Assembly: GCA_013426755.1 (NCBI GenBank)
Contig: AP019861.1
Span: forward strand, 1,600,454 to 1,664,453
Source of the DNA: Spirochaetota bacterium
Lineage (GTDB): Bacteria; Spirochaetota; UBA12135; COTS27
Direction: 5' to 3'
Length of the DNA stretch: 64,000 bases
Shown here: positions 47,308 through 56,042 of the stretch, piece after piece
Position numbering within the stretch: position 1 is the first letter of the stretch
How the letters are laid out: every line of letters begins with the position of its first letter
Position numbers and translations under genes: made by a program
Notes under the pieces: generated by a model
The model's input: only the letters and a program-made list of their open reading frames with translations
Databases searched by the model: none
Told to the model about the DNA's origin: nothing

Positions 47308-48150
47308 TTAGCGATCCTGTCCGAAGTGGGCTACTCCTTCACGGATCACTATTCTATCAATAATACTTCTCACCAGACTGTCTAGGTCTTTGCCTGATTC
47401 GTAATTCGCCCCAACCACATATTTAACCCTATTGTATTTCAGTAGATCATAAGCCGCCTTTTTACTCTCATTCGAATCGTATAACCCAATCGAATAACCG
47501 CCTTGGTAATTAACCATTTTCATTGCTGGGACGTCATTGAGACCATTGCCGATATAGATAATATTCGGAAAGAGAATGTGCCGTTTGTGATCTGGCGTGT
47601 AGGTATTGATCTGCTTGTTCTCCCAAGCATTGTGAATGCCCTTATTGATCCGAAATAAATATTGAGTTTTATTGGTATAATTGACCGCTAGTGCCGGCCA
47701 CTGGGGGACATTGTTAGCATCGTATTTAAACAACGAGGCGTAGATAGCCGTAAAATATTTCGCAATTGACGTGCCCTCGATCATTTCCTTATTGCCAGAA
47801 GAGACAACATAATGCTCTATAGCTAATGATTTAGCATTCGCATAGGCATTGATATTATCAAACCATTCTTTAACACCAGGAAAATATTGCACCTTCTCAC
47901 CGTGCTTTTTAATACTCTCACGCGTATAAGGAACATCACACTTACGCGCCTTATCGATAAGAAGGTACATATACCCCAACACTTCATCCATTTCATGCTC
48001 CTTACAGAGCGTATAGACCTCTTCCCAGAATTTATCTTTATCGATGCCAAGCTCAGGCAAAAATGAATTTTCTTGGATATTGCCCCTAGCTAACGTGCCA
48101 TCGAAGTCGTAGGCAATTGCCATCTTAAATCTATTCATAGAAGAGATCAT
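47308..48150 (-). CDS. HAD-superfamily phosphatase
   Basis: About 280 residues; the start may be the first, fifth or tenth codon since several ATGs are in frame and none has a clear ribosome-binding site. A cytoplasmic HAD hydrolase using an Asp nucleophile: motif I DFDGTL (Asp15, Asp17), motif II VVSSGN (Ser117/118), motif III Lys161 and motif IV IGNGLNDVPA with acidic Asp206. An alpha-helical cap sits between motifs I and II (about 25-90). Substrate unknown; no feature ties it to the polyol pathway. It starts 14 bp after the short lipoprotein gene stops, so it is probably read from that gene's promoter. Confidence 0.85.
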   Translation of the reverse strand: MISSMNRFKMAIAYDFDGTLARGNIQENSFLPELGIDKDKFWEEVYTLCKEHEMDEVLGYMYLLIDKARKCDVPYTRESIKKHGEKVQYFPGVKEWFDNINAYANAKSLAIEHYVVSSGNKEMIEGTSIAKYFTAIYASLFKYDANNVPQWPALAVNYTNKTQYLFRINKGIHNAWENKQINTYTPDHKRHILFPNIIYIGNGLNDVPAMKMVNYQGGYSIGLYDSNESKKAAYDLLKYNRVKYVVGANYESGKDLDSLVRSIIDRIVIREGVAHFGQDR

Positions 48151-48164
48151 TGTGACTCAAAAAA

Positions 48165-49631
48165 TCACAACCCCGTGCAAGTTGTCGGTACAGGTGTAAT
48201 ATATTGACGATTGGCGCAGGCGACTGTTTTAAGACGGGGGTACTGGTCGTTAGGTGCAAATTGCCAGACAGTATCCAGCCAGCCAGAATAGGACGTGGCA
48301 GATTGGAGATTCATTGTCGTTTGACCTGTCCCGCCAGCACTAGTCGATTGACGTGATGTTTCAGTATTCCAATAAGAAGCACTGATCATACTGGCGCCGC
48401 CATCCATCCCGCCGATCAACCCTCCTACAGAAGAATCTCCTCCAACAGAACCTATAGCATAAGAATTACCAATCGTAGAAGTGTCGATCCTCCCAACTAA
48501 GCCTCCGACCCAAATGGATCCTGATGAAATACTGCCTGTCGCATAGGAATTACTGATAGCCGCATTAGCAGAAGACCCGACTAAACCTCCTAAATTACTA
48601 CTAGATATTCCTGGCTTATTTATTCCTGTTATAGGAACTGTCGCATAAGATTTATCGATCACAGAACTATTCTCATTAAGACCGACTAAGCCTCCTATAT
48701 TACCATATCCTATAATATCACCACCCGTCACATAGGAATTGCTGATCGTAGAGTTATTATTTCTCCCGACTAAGCCTCCCACAGACTCGCTCCCTCTAAT
48801 TCTAATAACTGTTAGAGCACAATTTCTAATCGTAGCTCCTGAAACAAAACCAAATAATCCTACATTATCGGTATCACCTCTATTAACATAAAGATTAACA
48901 ATATCATTGGCTTCGCAGTCAAACGTGCCCGCAAAATTAGTATCCATACGCGTACCGATAGGCGCAAAGCCTGAACCACTGCTCGCTTCACTCCAAGGGG
49001 CCTGGGCGATACCAAGGTCGATACGGCTAGTGACTCGATAATGGGCGCTTTTATAAGTGCCTGTATTAGCATTGACTAACCTAGCGACAAGGTTTAGTTT
49101 TCTATCATTATTAATAATGTAAGGATCATCCTCTATTCCTGCTCCTGAGAGAGCTGCTGCCGCCTCCGTCGTTCTACACTCTGCCGTCGTTACGGTTAGT
49201 GGTGTAAAAGTCTCAATCTCAGTACTACCCTCACTCAGAATTAGAGAAACATCATTATAAGTAGTTTTCGTATATGAATTAATAGCAGGATCGCTCATAA
49301 CCGCAAGCGTATAAGTCGCTGTACTAGGATTTCCACCGACAAGAACTTCATATGAAAGTGGAAACATAGCACATTCTTTTAATTCGATCGGAGGTAAACT
49401 AGATGTTCCCGCCGATAGCACTAGTTCTGACACAAGGTCCCCCGCATCCCCGCCAAGCAATTTTAACTGTATCTGATCTTGCATTTGATTTGTAGCAGTA
49501 GATGCAGAAGTTCCTGCGCAGCTGATGATGAGAGTCATAGAAGCAATAAGAAACGCAAAAGCAAATCTATATGTTATGATAGTTTTATCTTTTCGACGTG
49601 GTTTCAATACCGATGCGTCTATTCTTTTCAT
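48165..49631 (-). CDS. Short GLUG-repeat lipoprotein lacking N-terminal beta domains
   Basis: 488 residues, about half the usual size. AAGGAGAA lies 8 nt before the ATG. Basic N terminus, lipobox LIISC (Cys38), then almost directly IQLKLLGGDAG, which in paralogs is the end of the last beta domain: the EDI domains are deleted. The Cys-bounded domain (LKEC...TAEC), FDCEANDIVNLYVN, five GLUG units (about 270-400), SYWNTETS and a tail almost identical to that of the gene ending at 56043 are complete. A tract of about 95 bp is identical to part of the gene at 62055. Best seen as a functional short variant or a recombination product. Confidence 0.86.
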   Translation of the reverse strand: MKRIDASVLKPRRKDKTIITYRFAFAFLIASMTLIISCAGTSASTATNQMQDQIQLKLLGGDAGDLVSELVLSAGTSSLPPIELKECAMFPLSYEVLVGGNPSTATYTLAVMSDPAINSYTKTTYNDVSLILSEGSTEIETFTPLTVTTAECRTTEAAAALSGAGIEDDPYIINNDRKLNLVARLVNANTGTYKSAHYRVTSRIDLGIAQAPWSEASSGSGFAPIGTRMDTNFAGTFDCEANDIVNLYVNRGDTDNVGLFGFVSGATIRNCALTVIRIRGSESVGGLVGRNNNSTISNSYVTGGDIIGYGNIGGLVGLNENSSVIDKSYATVPITGINKPGISSSNLGGLVGSSANAAISNSYATGSISSGSIWVGGLVGRIDTSTIGNSYAIGSVGGDSSVGGLIGGMDGGASMISASYWNTETSRQSTSAGGTGQTTMNLQSATSYSGWLDTVWQFAPNDQYPRLKTVACANRQYITPVPTTCTGL

Positions 49632-49711
49632 AATTTCATTCTCCTTTTAATGATGTGAAATTGAATTTTAGATAAATACTATTCAAATAATTAGACAATT
49701 ACCGTGCATTT

Positions 49712-49740
49712 AATATAACATAAAACACCCCTATTGGCAA
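49712..49740 (-). promoter_or_regulatory. Sigma70-type promoter for the lipoprotein at 48165-49631
   Basis: On the minus strand TTGCCA (49735-49740), a 17-bp spacer and TATATT (49712-49717). Transcription would start near 49705, about 75 nt before the ATG. Confidence 0.7.
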
Positions 49741-49865
49741 GTAAAATTTTTTAAAATATCCTAACCCCCACTCCTCATCTCAAAAAATCGTGTAAATACG
49801 CATAAAAATCGTATAAATGCCATTGAATGTTTTTTAACATTCGATCTACTCTTAATTTTGATAAC

Positions 49866-49899
49866 CTCTGGCATCCCTTAAATTTAAGGGATGCCAGAG
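49866..49899 (-). terminator. 34-bp perfect palindrome 3' of the lipoprotein at 49957
   Basis: CTCTGGCATCCCTTAAA followed directly by its reverse complement. It lies 57 bp beyond the stop. Related elements with changed but still paired arms follow three or four neighbouring genes. Confidence 0.65.
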
Positions 49900-49956
49900 A
49901 GATGAGGGTACTTCTACTCGAAATGAGTTTTACCCGAGATAGTTATAACCCCGTAC

Positions 49957-52767
49957 TCATAAATCCGTACAAGTCGTAGGTACAGGATTCGCATATTGAC
50001 GATTGGCACAGACGACTGTTTTAAGGCGGGGGTACTGGGTGGTGGGTGTAAATTCCCAGATATTATTACCGTCCCATCCCGTAGCTGTTGCAGTTAAACT
50101 CTGAAGTGCTATCCTGCTCTGTCCTGTTACGTTAGCCGTCGTCCTACTAGAGTCACCATCTGTATCACTGCCTACACCTGTCGTAGAAGTACCCCCAGTG
50201 AGAGTAGAATCACTATTATAATAGGATGCCGTTACACCTGTGTAACCAGGTGTTGAACCGTCGCCATTGAAACCGATAAAAGGTCCTATATGCGTACCTC
50301 CCGTCATTCCTGTTACATTTCCGATCGCATAGGAATGAGTGATTGTAGATTGATCACGGTTCTGCCCAACCAAGCCGCCGACATTATTGCTTCCTGAAAC
50401 AGCGCCTGTCGCATAGGAATTACTGATCGTGCTAGTAGTACTAGAAAAGCCAACCAAGCCGCCGACATTATTGCTTCCTGAAACAGCGCCTGTCGCATAG
50501 GAATTACTGATCATGCTAGTAGTACTAAAGCCAACCAAGCCGCCGACATTATTGCTTCCTGAAACAGCGCCTGTCGCATAGGAATTACTGATTATAAATC
50601 TACCCGCAGCCGCTCCGACCAAGCCTCCGATATTATCACGGAATCCTGTAACGCTAACTGTCGCATAGGAATCAATTATCTTAGAATTTCCTCCGGCATC
50701 TCCGACCAAGCCTCCGGTCCGGTTATCTCCTGTAACGCTGCCTGTTACATAGGAGTTACGGATGGTCGTAGAAATACTAGCCCTAGCAACCAAGCCTCCG
50801 GTAAAATCACGTCCTGCAACCTTAACAGCTGTTAGAGCGCAGTTCTGAATCGTCGCACCAAGAACATATCCGAATAACCCTACGCTAATACCAAAAATAT
50901 CCTCTCTATCTCTATCATCAAGTGTTCTTGTATTAATATAAAGGTTAGCAATCTCTTTGTTATTACAATCAAAATTTCCTCCAAACGGTCTAGAATAAGC
51001 ATTGAGACTATTAGTCACACCTATAGGAGCAAAACCACGACTCATAGTTCCCCCTTCACTCCAGGGCGCAGCAGCTAAGCCGAGGTCTATATTCGCGTCT
51101 ACTCTGTAGTGGGCTTCAGCATACAGCCTATTAGCACTGTTCATCGCGTTAGCATCAATTAACTCAGAGAGCAAGTTTAACTTTCTATCGTTATCTATAA
51201 TGTAAGGATCACCACTCGTTCCTGCTCCTGAGAGCGCTGCCGCACTACAAGGTGCGCTAACAGACAGTGGAAATGTATGGCTCTCAGCACCTCGACTTAA
51301 AACAAAATTCGTCTGAGAACTCGCTGCGTAGGAATTGACCGTACCTGTAAGCGCATAAGCTGTGCTGGTGATTCCGCCGACAAGAACTTCATTCGCAGGC
51401 AAACCCGTAACCACATCACAATTTTTCAAAGTAGCCGTACTCGCAGCAGAACTAGACGTCCCTTCTGAGAGGAGTACTTCGGACACAAAGGCTTCTGCAT
51501 TACCGCCGAGGAGTCTTAATTGAATCAGGTCGCCTAACATTAACCGAACGTAGTATTTCTCAGAAGCACTCACCGACTGTGCAGCTGTTACCGTGAAACT
51601 GAGACCTTCATCATCCATTGCAGTTGTTGTGCTGGCTACGTCCGGAGGATTGAGACCTGCACCTGCCAAGGTTAGCGCATTGTCGGACCTTGTTATTGCA
51701 GTACCTTGCTCTGTTACCCTATACGATGAAGAAATCGTAAGCATTAGGTCTACACTAAATCCGTCTTCTTTGTTTTTAATGCCACTGATGGTAATGACAT
51801 TGCCCGTGATTGATGAAACCATTGCAGCGCTGTACGCAGGATGACTTCCATTATCAATTGTAATATCCGCTATCTCAAGCGGCGGAAGTGGCGCTAACGC
51901 ATCAAGCCGCAACTCAACATTGAACGTCACAGCTGTTCCCCCAGCAGCGACAGGCGTAAGAACAAATGCGACATTTGGCACTACAGCATTCACTACGCCT
52001 GTTCCAACTGGATTTAACACATTGGCAGGAATTATAACAGATGAAGGTTCAGCCGTGTAATCAGCAGGAGTATCCGTATCAGCAATACTTACTGTGAGCG
52101 TCGTCTCAGTTCTCACCACATCAGCTAGATTAGTAATACCACTAATAACAATTGTGTCGCCCTCAATGGTTGGTGTAGCTGCGGCGTACAGTGAAGTGTC
52201 GCCACCTGATGGAGTGATCGTGATGTCTTCTACCGCAAACGCAGGTAAACGTGACGGCGGCGCAACGAACTCACTAAGACGAACTTCAATACTGTAAGTA
52301 ATAGCCTCGCTACCAGCAGCAACAGGTGTCAGTACAAACTGAACACCTTCTAACCTATTCGCCGCCGCATTAGTGCCGTCTGGATTTAACACAGTCCCAG
52401 GAATAGTAATAGACGCAGGATCAACAACGTAAGTCGCTGGGTTGTCTCTATCGGCAATACTCAAGGTCAAGGTTTCAGACCTAGCATCCGCTAGATTAGT
52501 AATACCACTAACAACGATCACAGCCCCTTCAATCGTTGCTATAGCCGCAGCGTAGGGCGAAGTATCGCCGCCTGATGGAACAACCGTGATGTCCTCTAAT
52601 TCAAGAGATGAGGCAGGCGGCGGTACCCTATCATTACTCGTTGCCGCTGGGGTGCAGTTCGTTATAAAAATTATAACTATTATGCATAGCAATAAAAACA
52701 AAGCGAATTTACGCACATTGAAATGATTTTTACTGGTTTTTAACAGTGATTTTTGCATTGTTTCCAT
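49957..52767 (-). CDS. GLUG-repeat lipoprotein, LELEDI subfamily, three beta domains
   Basis: 936 residues. The N terminus (MQKSLLKTSKNHFN) is shared with the next two genes; lipobox FITNC (Cys38). Three EDI-type domains (about 57-430), the first two encoded by 366-bp near-repeats. Cys-bounded domain (LKNC...SAPC), FDCNNKEIANLYIN, and about seven GLUG units (680-860), three of which (NSYATGAVSGSNNVGGLVGF) are almost identical at DNA level. The final module has SYYNSDS instead of SYWD, then WEFTPTTQYPRL and VVCANRQ-x(8)-C. Long segments of the beta domains match the gene ending at 58704. Confidence 0.87.
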   Translation of the reverse strand: METMQKSLLKTSKNHFNVRKFALFLLLCIIVIIFITNCTPAATSNDRVPPPASSLELEDITVVPSGGDTSPYAAAIATIEGAVIVVSGITNLADARSETLTLSIADRDNPATYVVDPASITIPGTVLNPDGTNAAANRLEGVQFVLTPVAAGSEAITYSIEVRLSEFVAPPSRLPAFAVEDITITPSGGDTSLYAAATPTIEGDTIVISGITNLADVVRTETTLTVSIADTDTPADYTAEPSSVIIPANVLNPVGTGVVNAVVPNVAFVLTPVAAGGTAVTFNVELRLDALAPLPPLEIADITIDNGSHPAYSAAMVSSITGNVITISGIKNKEDGFSVDLMLTISSSYRVTEQGTAITRSDNALTLAGAGLNPPDVASTTTAMDDEGLSFTVTAAQSVSASEKYYVRLMLGDLIQLRLLGGNAEAFVSEVLLSEGTSSSAASTATLKNCDVVTGLPANEVLVGGITSTAYALTGTVNSYAASSQTNFVLSRGAESHTFPLSVSAPCSAAALSGAGTSGDPYIIDNDRKLNLLSELIDANAMNSANRLYAEAHYRVDANIDLGLAAAPWSEGGTMSRGFAPIGVTNSLNAYSRPFGGNFDCNNKEIANLYINTRTLDDRDREDIFGISVGLFGYVLGATIQNCALTAVKVAGRDFTGGLVARASISTTIRNSYVTGSVTGDNRTGGLVGDAGGNSKIIDSYATVSVTGFRDNIGGLVGAAAGRFIISNSYATGAVSGSNNVGGLVGFSTTSMISNSYATGAVSGSNNVGGLVGFSSTTSTISNSYATGAVSGSNNVGGLVGQNRDQSTITHSYAIGNVTGMTGGTHIGPFIGFNGDGSTPGYTGVTASYYNSDSTLTGGTSTTGVGSDTDGDSSRTTANVTGQSRIALQSLTATATGWDGNNIWEFTPTTQYPRLKTVVCANRQYANPVPTTCTDL
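50367..50600. repeat. 81/84-bp in-frame tandem repeat in the GLUG region, three copies
   Basis: CAACCAAGCCGCCGACATTA starts at 50367, 50451 and 50532, each followed by the same sequence through CATAGGAATTACTGAT. Units encode 27-28 residues, one GLUG module each. Confidence 0.88.
51880..52610. repeat. 366-bp in-frame tandem repeat (beta domains), two copies
   Basis: The GCGTA-x-(A/G)G-x-GAAGT...CGCC motif near 52187 and 52553 is 366 bp apart, a 122-residue domain. Homologous to the triple repeat at 60440-61535. Confidence 0.75.
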
Positions 52768-52855
52768 AATATCTTTCTTTTTTAATGATGTGAAATTGAA
52801 TTTATGTTACTGTTAAATTTTAGATGGGTACTATTTAAGTCATTATTATACGGAT

Positions 52856-52884
52856 AATATAACACAAAAGACCCCTATTCTCAA
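52856..52884 (-). promoter_or_regulatory. Promoter for the lipoprotein at 49957-52767
   Basis: TTGAGA (52879-52884), 17-bp spacer, TATATT (52856-52861). The start site lies about 80 nt before the start codon. Confidence 0.65.
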
Positions 52885-53009
52885 GTAAATTTTTAAAAAA
52901 TTTTATAAAATTTACTCCTCATCTCAAAAAACCGTGTAAATACGCATAAAAATCGTATTAATACGGTTGAATGTTTTTTAACATTTGATCTACTCTTAAT
53001 TTTGATAAC

Positions 53010-53043
53010 CTCTGGCATCCCTTAAATTTAAGGGATGCCAGAG
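53010..53043 (-). terminator. 34-bp perfect palindrome 3' of the lipoprotein at 53102
   Basis: Identical to the element at 49866-49899, 58 bp past the stop codon. Confidence 0.65.
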
Positions 53044-53101
53044 AGATGAGGGTACTTTTTACTCGAAGTGAGTTTTACTTGAAAGAATTATAACCCCGTA
53101 C

Positions 53102-55672
53102 TCATAAATCTATACAAGTCGTAGGTACAGGATTCGCATATTGACGATTGGCGCAAGCGACTGTTTTAAGGCGGGGGTACTGGTCACCAGGTGCAAATTG
53201 CCAGACAGTATCCAGCCAGCCAGAATAGGACGTGGATGTGGCAGATTGGAGCTCCATTGTCGTTTGACCTGTCCCGCCAGCACTAGTCGACTGACCTGTT
53301 GTTTCAGTATTCCAGTAAGAAGCTGCATAATTTCCAGAAATATTAGAGCCAACTAAACCTCCTACATCACTAGTTCCCCGCACACGTCCGATCGCATAGG
53401 AATTATTGATTATAGAGTCATTATTGTATCCGACTAAACCTCCGACACGACTCGTTCCCATCACAGTGCCTATTGCATAGGAATTACTGATCTTAGAATT
53501 ACTACCATTTAGCCCGACCAAGCCTCCGATATTAACACCCGTTCCTGTTCCTGTTACAGAAGCTGTCGCATAGGAACTAGTGATCCTGCCATCGTCATTA
53601 GCATTACCGACCAAACCTCCGACACTATCCACGCCTGAAACTACACCCATCACGTAGGAATTGGTGATCCTGCTACTGTCATCAACCTTACCGACCAAGC
53701 CTCCGACATTAGAACGTCCTGTAATATCAACATTGACTAGAACACAGTTTGCAATCCTAGCATAACCTTGAATAAAACCAAATAACCCTATATGATCAGT
53801 AGTAGACCTATTAATGTAAAGGTTAGCAATCTCGTTATTCTGACAATCAAATCTGCCGAGTCCCCTATAAGTTCGGGCACCATTACCGATAGGATCAAAT
53901 CCATTTCCACCGGATGTTTTACTCCAGGGCGCTTCGGCTATTCCAAGGTCTATCCGCTTAGTCACCTTATAATGACGATTATGATATGTACCTGTATTAC
54001 GATTGACTAACCCAGCGATAAGATCTAGCTTTCTATCGTTATCGATGATATAAGGATCAGCACTCGTTCCTACTCCTGAGAGAGCTGCCGATGTACAAGC
54101 TGACGTCATCACGGTCAGTGGCGTAAAGGTCTCAATCTCAGTACTGCCCTCACTCAGAATTAGAGAAACATCATTATAAGTGGCAGCCGTATATGAACTA
54201 ACAGCAGGATCGCTCATCACCGTAAGTGTATAAGCAGCTGTACTCTTCGTCCCACCCGCAAGAACTTCATATGAAGACAAAAATACAGCACACTCTTTTA
54301 GTTCAATCGTAGTTGAACTAGGTGGTATAACACCCTCTGTTAGTAGCAGTTCTGTCGTAATGTCCCCTTCATTTCCGCCAGGGAACCTCAACTGAATCAA
54401 AGCTTCTAAATCTAACTGCACATAGTATGTTACGGCAGTACTTGGCAAGTCTGCAGACTCTACTGTAAATGTCAAGCCTTCATTAGTTGGCGTCATTGTG
54501 TTCATGATGCCCTCAACATTGAAAAGCGAAGCTGGTAAAATTAACGCATTATCTGATCCTGTTATCGTATTATTACCTCGTGCCGTCACAGTATACTTTG
54601 AAGACACCGTAAGTGTCAGCGCTTCAGTAAACATAATCGTATCTCTGTTTGTAATGCCACCGATCGTAACGATATTGTTATTATTATCAATCGATGTGAT
54701 AGTCGCATCATTGTAAGTGGAGTCTCTTCCATCCGCAAAGTCAATATCTGCTACCATAAGCGGCGGAGGGGAAACTGGCATGTCAAGAAGCAATCGAACC
54801 GTATATGTGACAGGTGTTCCACCCTCTGTTACAGGCGTAAGTGTGAATTGTTGGGCGCTGGTACTATCTAATGTGATTGTCTCCATGCCTACTCCGTCTG
54901 GATTTAATTGCGTAGCCGAAACAGTAATACCCGACTCAGGAGTAACTGTGTACTGATTCTCTGAATCAGCAATAGTCACCGTCAGAGTCTCCGTCTTTGC
55001 CCTATCAGTTAGATTAGTAATACCACTGATAATAATAAAATTCGTCTCAATATTTGCTGTATAAGAAAAAGAAGGATACCGTGAAGGTTCTCCTGGGGGA
55101 GTGTTTAGCATAACCGTAATGTCTTCTTTCACAAACTCAGGCAGAAGTGGTGGTGGCGGAGTGTACTCAGCCAGCCGCACCTCAATGCTATACGTTATAA
55201 CTTCTCCGCCATCTGCTGGTGTGATGACAAATTTAGAATTATCACCTTCTAACCTATTCGTTACCGCATTAGTCCCTTCTGGGTTTAATACAACAGCAGA
55301 AATTACAATAGACTCCGGTGTAACCGTATAGGCTGGCGCATCAGTGTCCTTATCAACAATACTTATCGTGAGGGTCTGCTGCCTAGCATCCGCTAGATTA
55401 GTAATACCACTAACAACGATCACAACCGCTTCAATGGATATTACAGCTGAAGAGTACGGCGAAGTCTCGCCAACCGTTGGCGTAACCGTAATGTCTCCTA
55501 ATTCAAGCGGAGATGGGACAGGGGGCAACGCACTATCATTACTCGCTGCCGACGTAGTACAACTCGTTATGAAAGCTGCAATTGTTATGCATAACAATAA
55601 AATTAAAGCAAATTCACTCAGATTGAAATAGTTTTTACTGGTTTTTAATATTGATTTTTGTAGTATGTTCAT
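53102..55672 (-). CDS. GLUG-repeat lipoprotein, LELGDI subfamily
   Basis: 856 residues; GGGAAG stands about 7 nt before the ATG. N-terminal QKSILKTSKNYFN and lipobox FITSC (Cys38) match the preceding gene. Three beta domains (about 57-425), of which the second is more diverged and longer. Cys-bounded domain (LKEC...TSAC), FDCQNNEIANLYIN, five GLUG units (640-770), SYWNTETTGQS, WQFAPGDQYPRL and VACANRQ-x(8)-C. The last 60 codons are nearly the same as in the genes at 48165 and 56043. Confidence 0.87.
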   Translation of the reverse strand: MNILQKSILKTSKNYFNLSEFALILLLCITIAAFITSCTTSAASNDSALPPVPSPLELGDITVTPTVGETSPYSSAVISIEAVVIVVSGITNLADARQQTLTISIVDKDTDAPAYTVTPESIVISAVVLNPEGTNAVTNRLEGDNSKFVITPADGGEVITYSIEVRLAEYTPPPPLLPEFVKEDITVMLNTPPGEPSRYPSFSYTANIETNFIIISGITNLTDRAKTETLTVTIADSENQYTVTPESGITVSATQLNPDGVGMETITLDSTSAQQFTLTPVTEGGTPVTYTVRLLLDMPVSPPPLMVADIDFADGRDSTYNDATITSIDNNNNIVTIGGITNRDTIMFTEALTLTVSSKYTVTARGNNTITGSDNALILPASLFNVEGIMNTMTPTNEGLTFTVESADLPSTAVTYYVQLDLEALIQLRFPGGNEGDITTELLLTEGVIPPSSTTIELKECAVFLSSYEVLAGGTKSTAAYTLTVMSDPAVSSYTAATYNDVSLILSEGSTEIETFTPLTVMTSACTSAALSGVGTSADPYIIDNDRKLDLIAGLVNRNTGTYHNRHYKVTKRIDLGIAEAPWSKTSGGNGFDPIGNGARTYRGLGRFDCQNNEIANLYINRSTTDHIGLFGFIQGYARIANCVLVNVDITGRSNVGGLVGKVDDSSRITNSYVMGVVSGVDSVGGLVGNANDDGRITSSYATASVTGTGTGVNIGGLVGLNGSNSKISNSYAIGTVMGTSRVGGLVGYNNDSIINNSYAIGRVRGTSDVGGLVGSNISGNYAASYWNTETTGQSTSAGGTGQTTMELQSATSTSYSGWLDTVWQFAPGDQYPRLKTVACANRQYANPVPTTCIDL

Positions 55673-55755
55673 GATTTCTTCCCGTTACAATGATGTGAAA
55701 TTGATTCTCAGATGAATACTATTCAAATAATTCAATGATCAAACGTCACGTATCT

Positions 55756-55784
55756 AATATAACATAAAACACCAATACTGACAA
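55756..55784 (-). promoter_or_regulatory. Promoter for the lipoprotein at 53102-55672
   Basis: TTGTCA (55779-55784), 17-bp spacer, TATATT (55756-55761). Confidence 0.7.
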
Positions 55785-55945
55785 GTAAAATTTTTTAAAA
55801 TATCTTAAAACCCACTCCTCATCTCAAAAAACCGTGTAAATATACGCAATCATCGGTAAATGACATTGAACAGCGTTTAAAATATTGCAGCATTGAGTAG
55901 GTTAGAATATTCAATGTGCGGCGTGAAATTTTTACCGGTAGGCTC

Positions 55946-55973
55946 CCACTTCCCTTAAATTTAAGGGAAGTGG
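55946..55973 (-). terminator. 28-bp palindrome 3' of the lipoprotein at 56043
   Basis: CCACTTCCCTTAAA followed by its exact reverse complement. The CCCTTAAATTTAAGGG core is shared with 49866 and 53010, while the outer arm bases differ on both sides together. Confidence 0.65.
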
Positions 55974-56042
55974 AGTGGTGAAATCACTTCTAGGGGGTAA
56001 GAATTGGCTTGCCTCCGCAGTGTGATTTTTACTTAAAAAAAA

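Larger units (their letters stand above)
49632..49956. other. Repeated intergenic module of the 48-64 kb lipoprotein block, copy 1
   Basis: Carries the minus-strand promoter at 49712-49740 for the downstream gene and the palindromic 3' element (49866-49899) of the upstream gene. A very similar module, including the AACCGTGTAAATACGCATAAA segment, occurs at 52768-53101 and in part at 55673-56042. Confidence 0.65.
52768..53101. other. Repeated intergenic module, copy 2
   Basis: Near-copy of 49632-49956: promoter for the minus-strand gene starting at 52767, an AACCGTGTAAATACGCATAAA block, then the palindrome 53010-53043 for the gene at 53102. Confidence 0.65.
55673..56042. other. Repeated intergenic module, copy 3 (diverged)
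   Basis: Promoter for the gene starting at 55672, then the ACCGTGTAAATA block in shortened form, then a palindrome with different arms (55946-55973) and a second imperfect hairpin (55983-56035) between it and the stop of the next gene. Confidence 0.6.
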
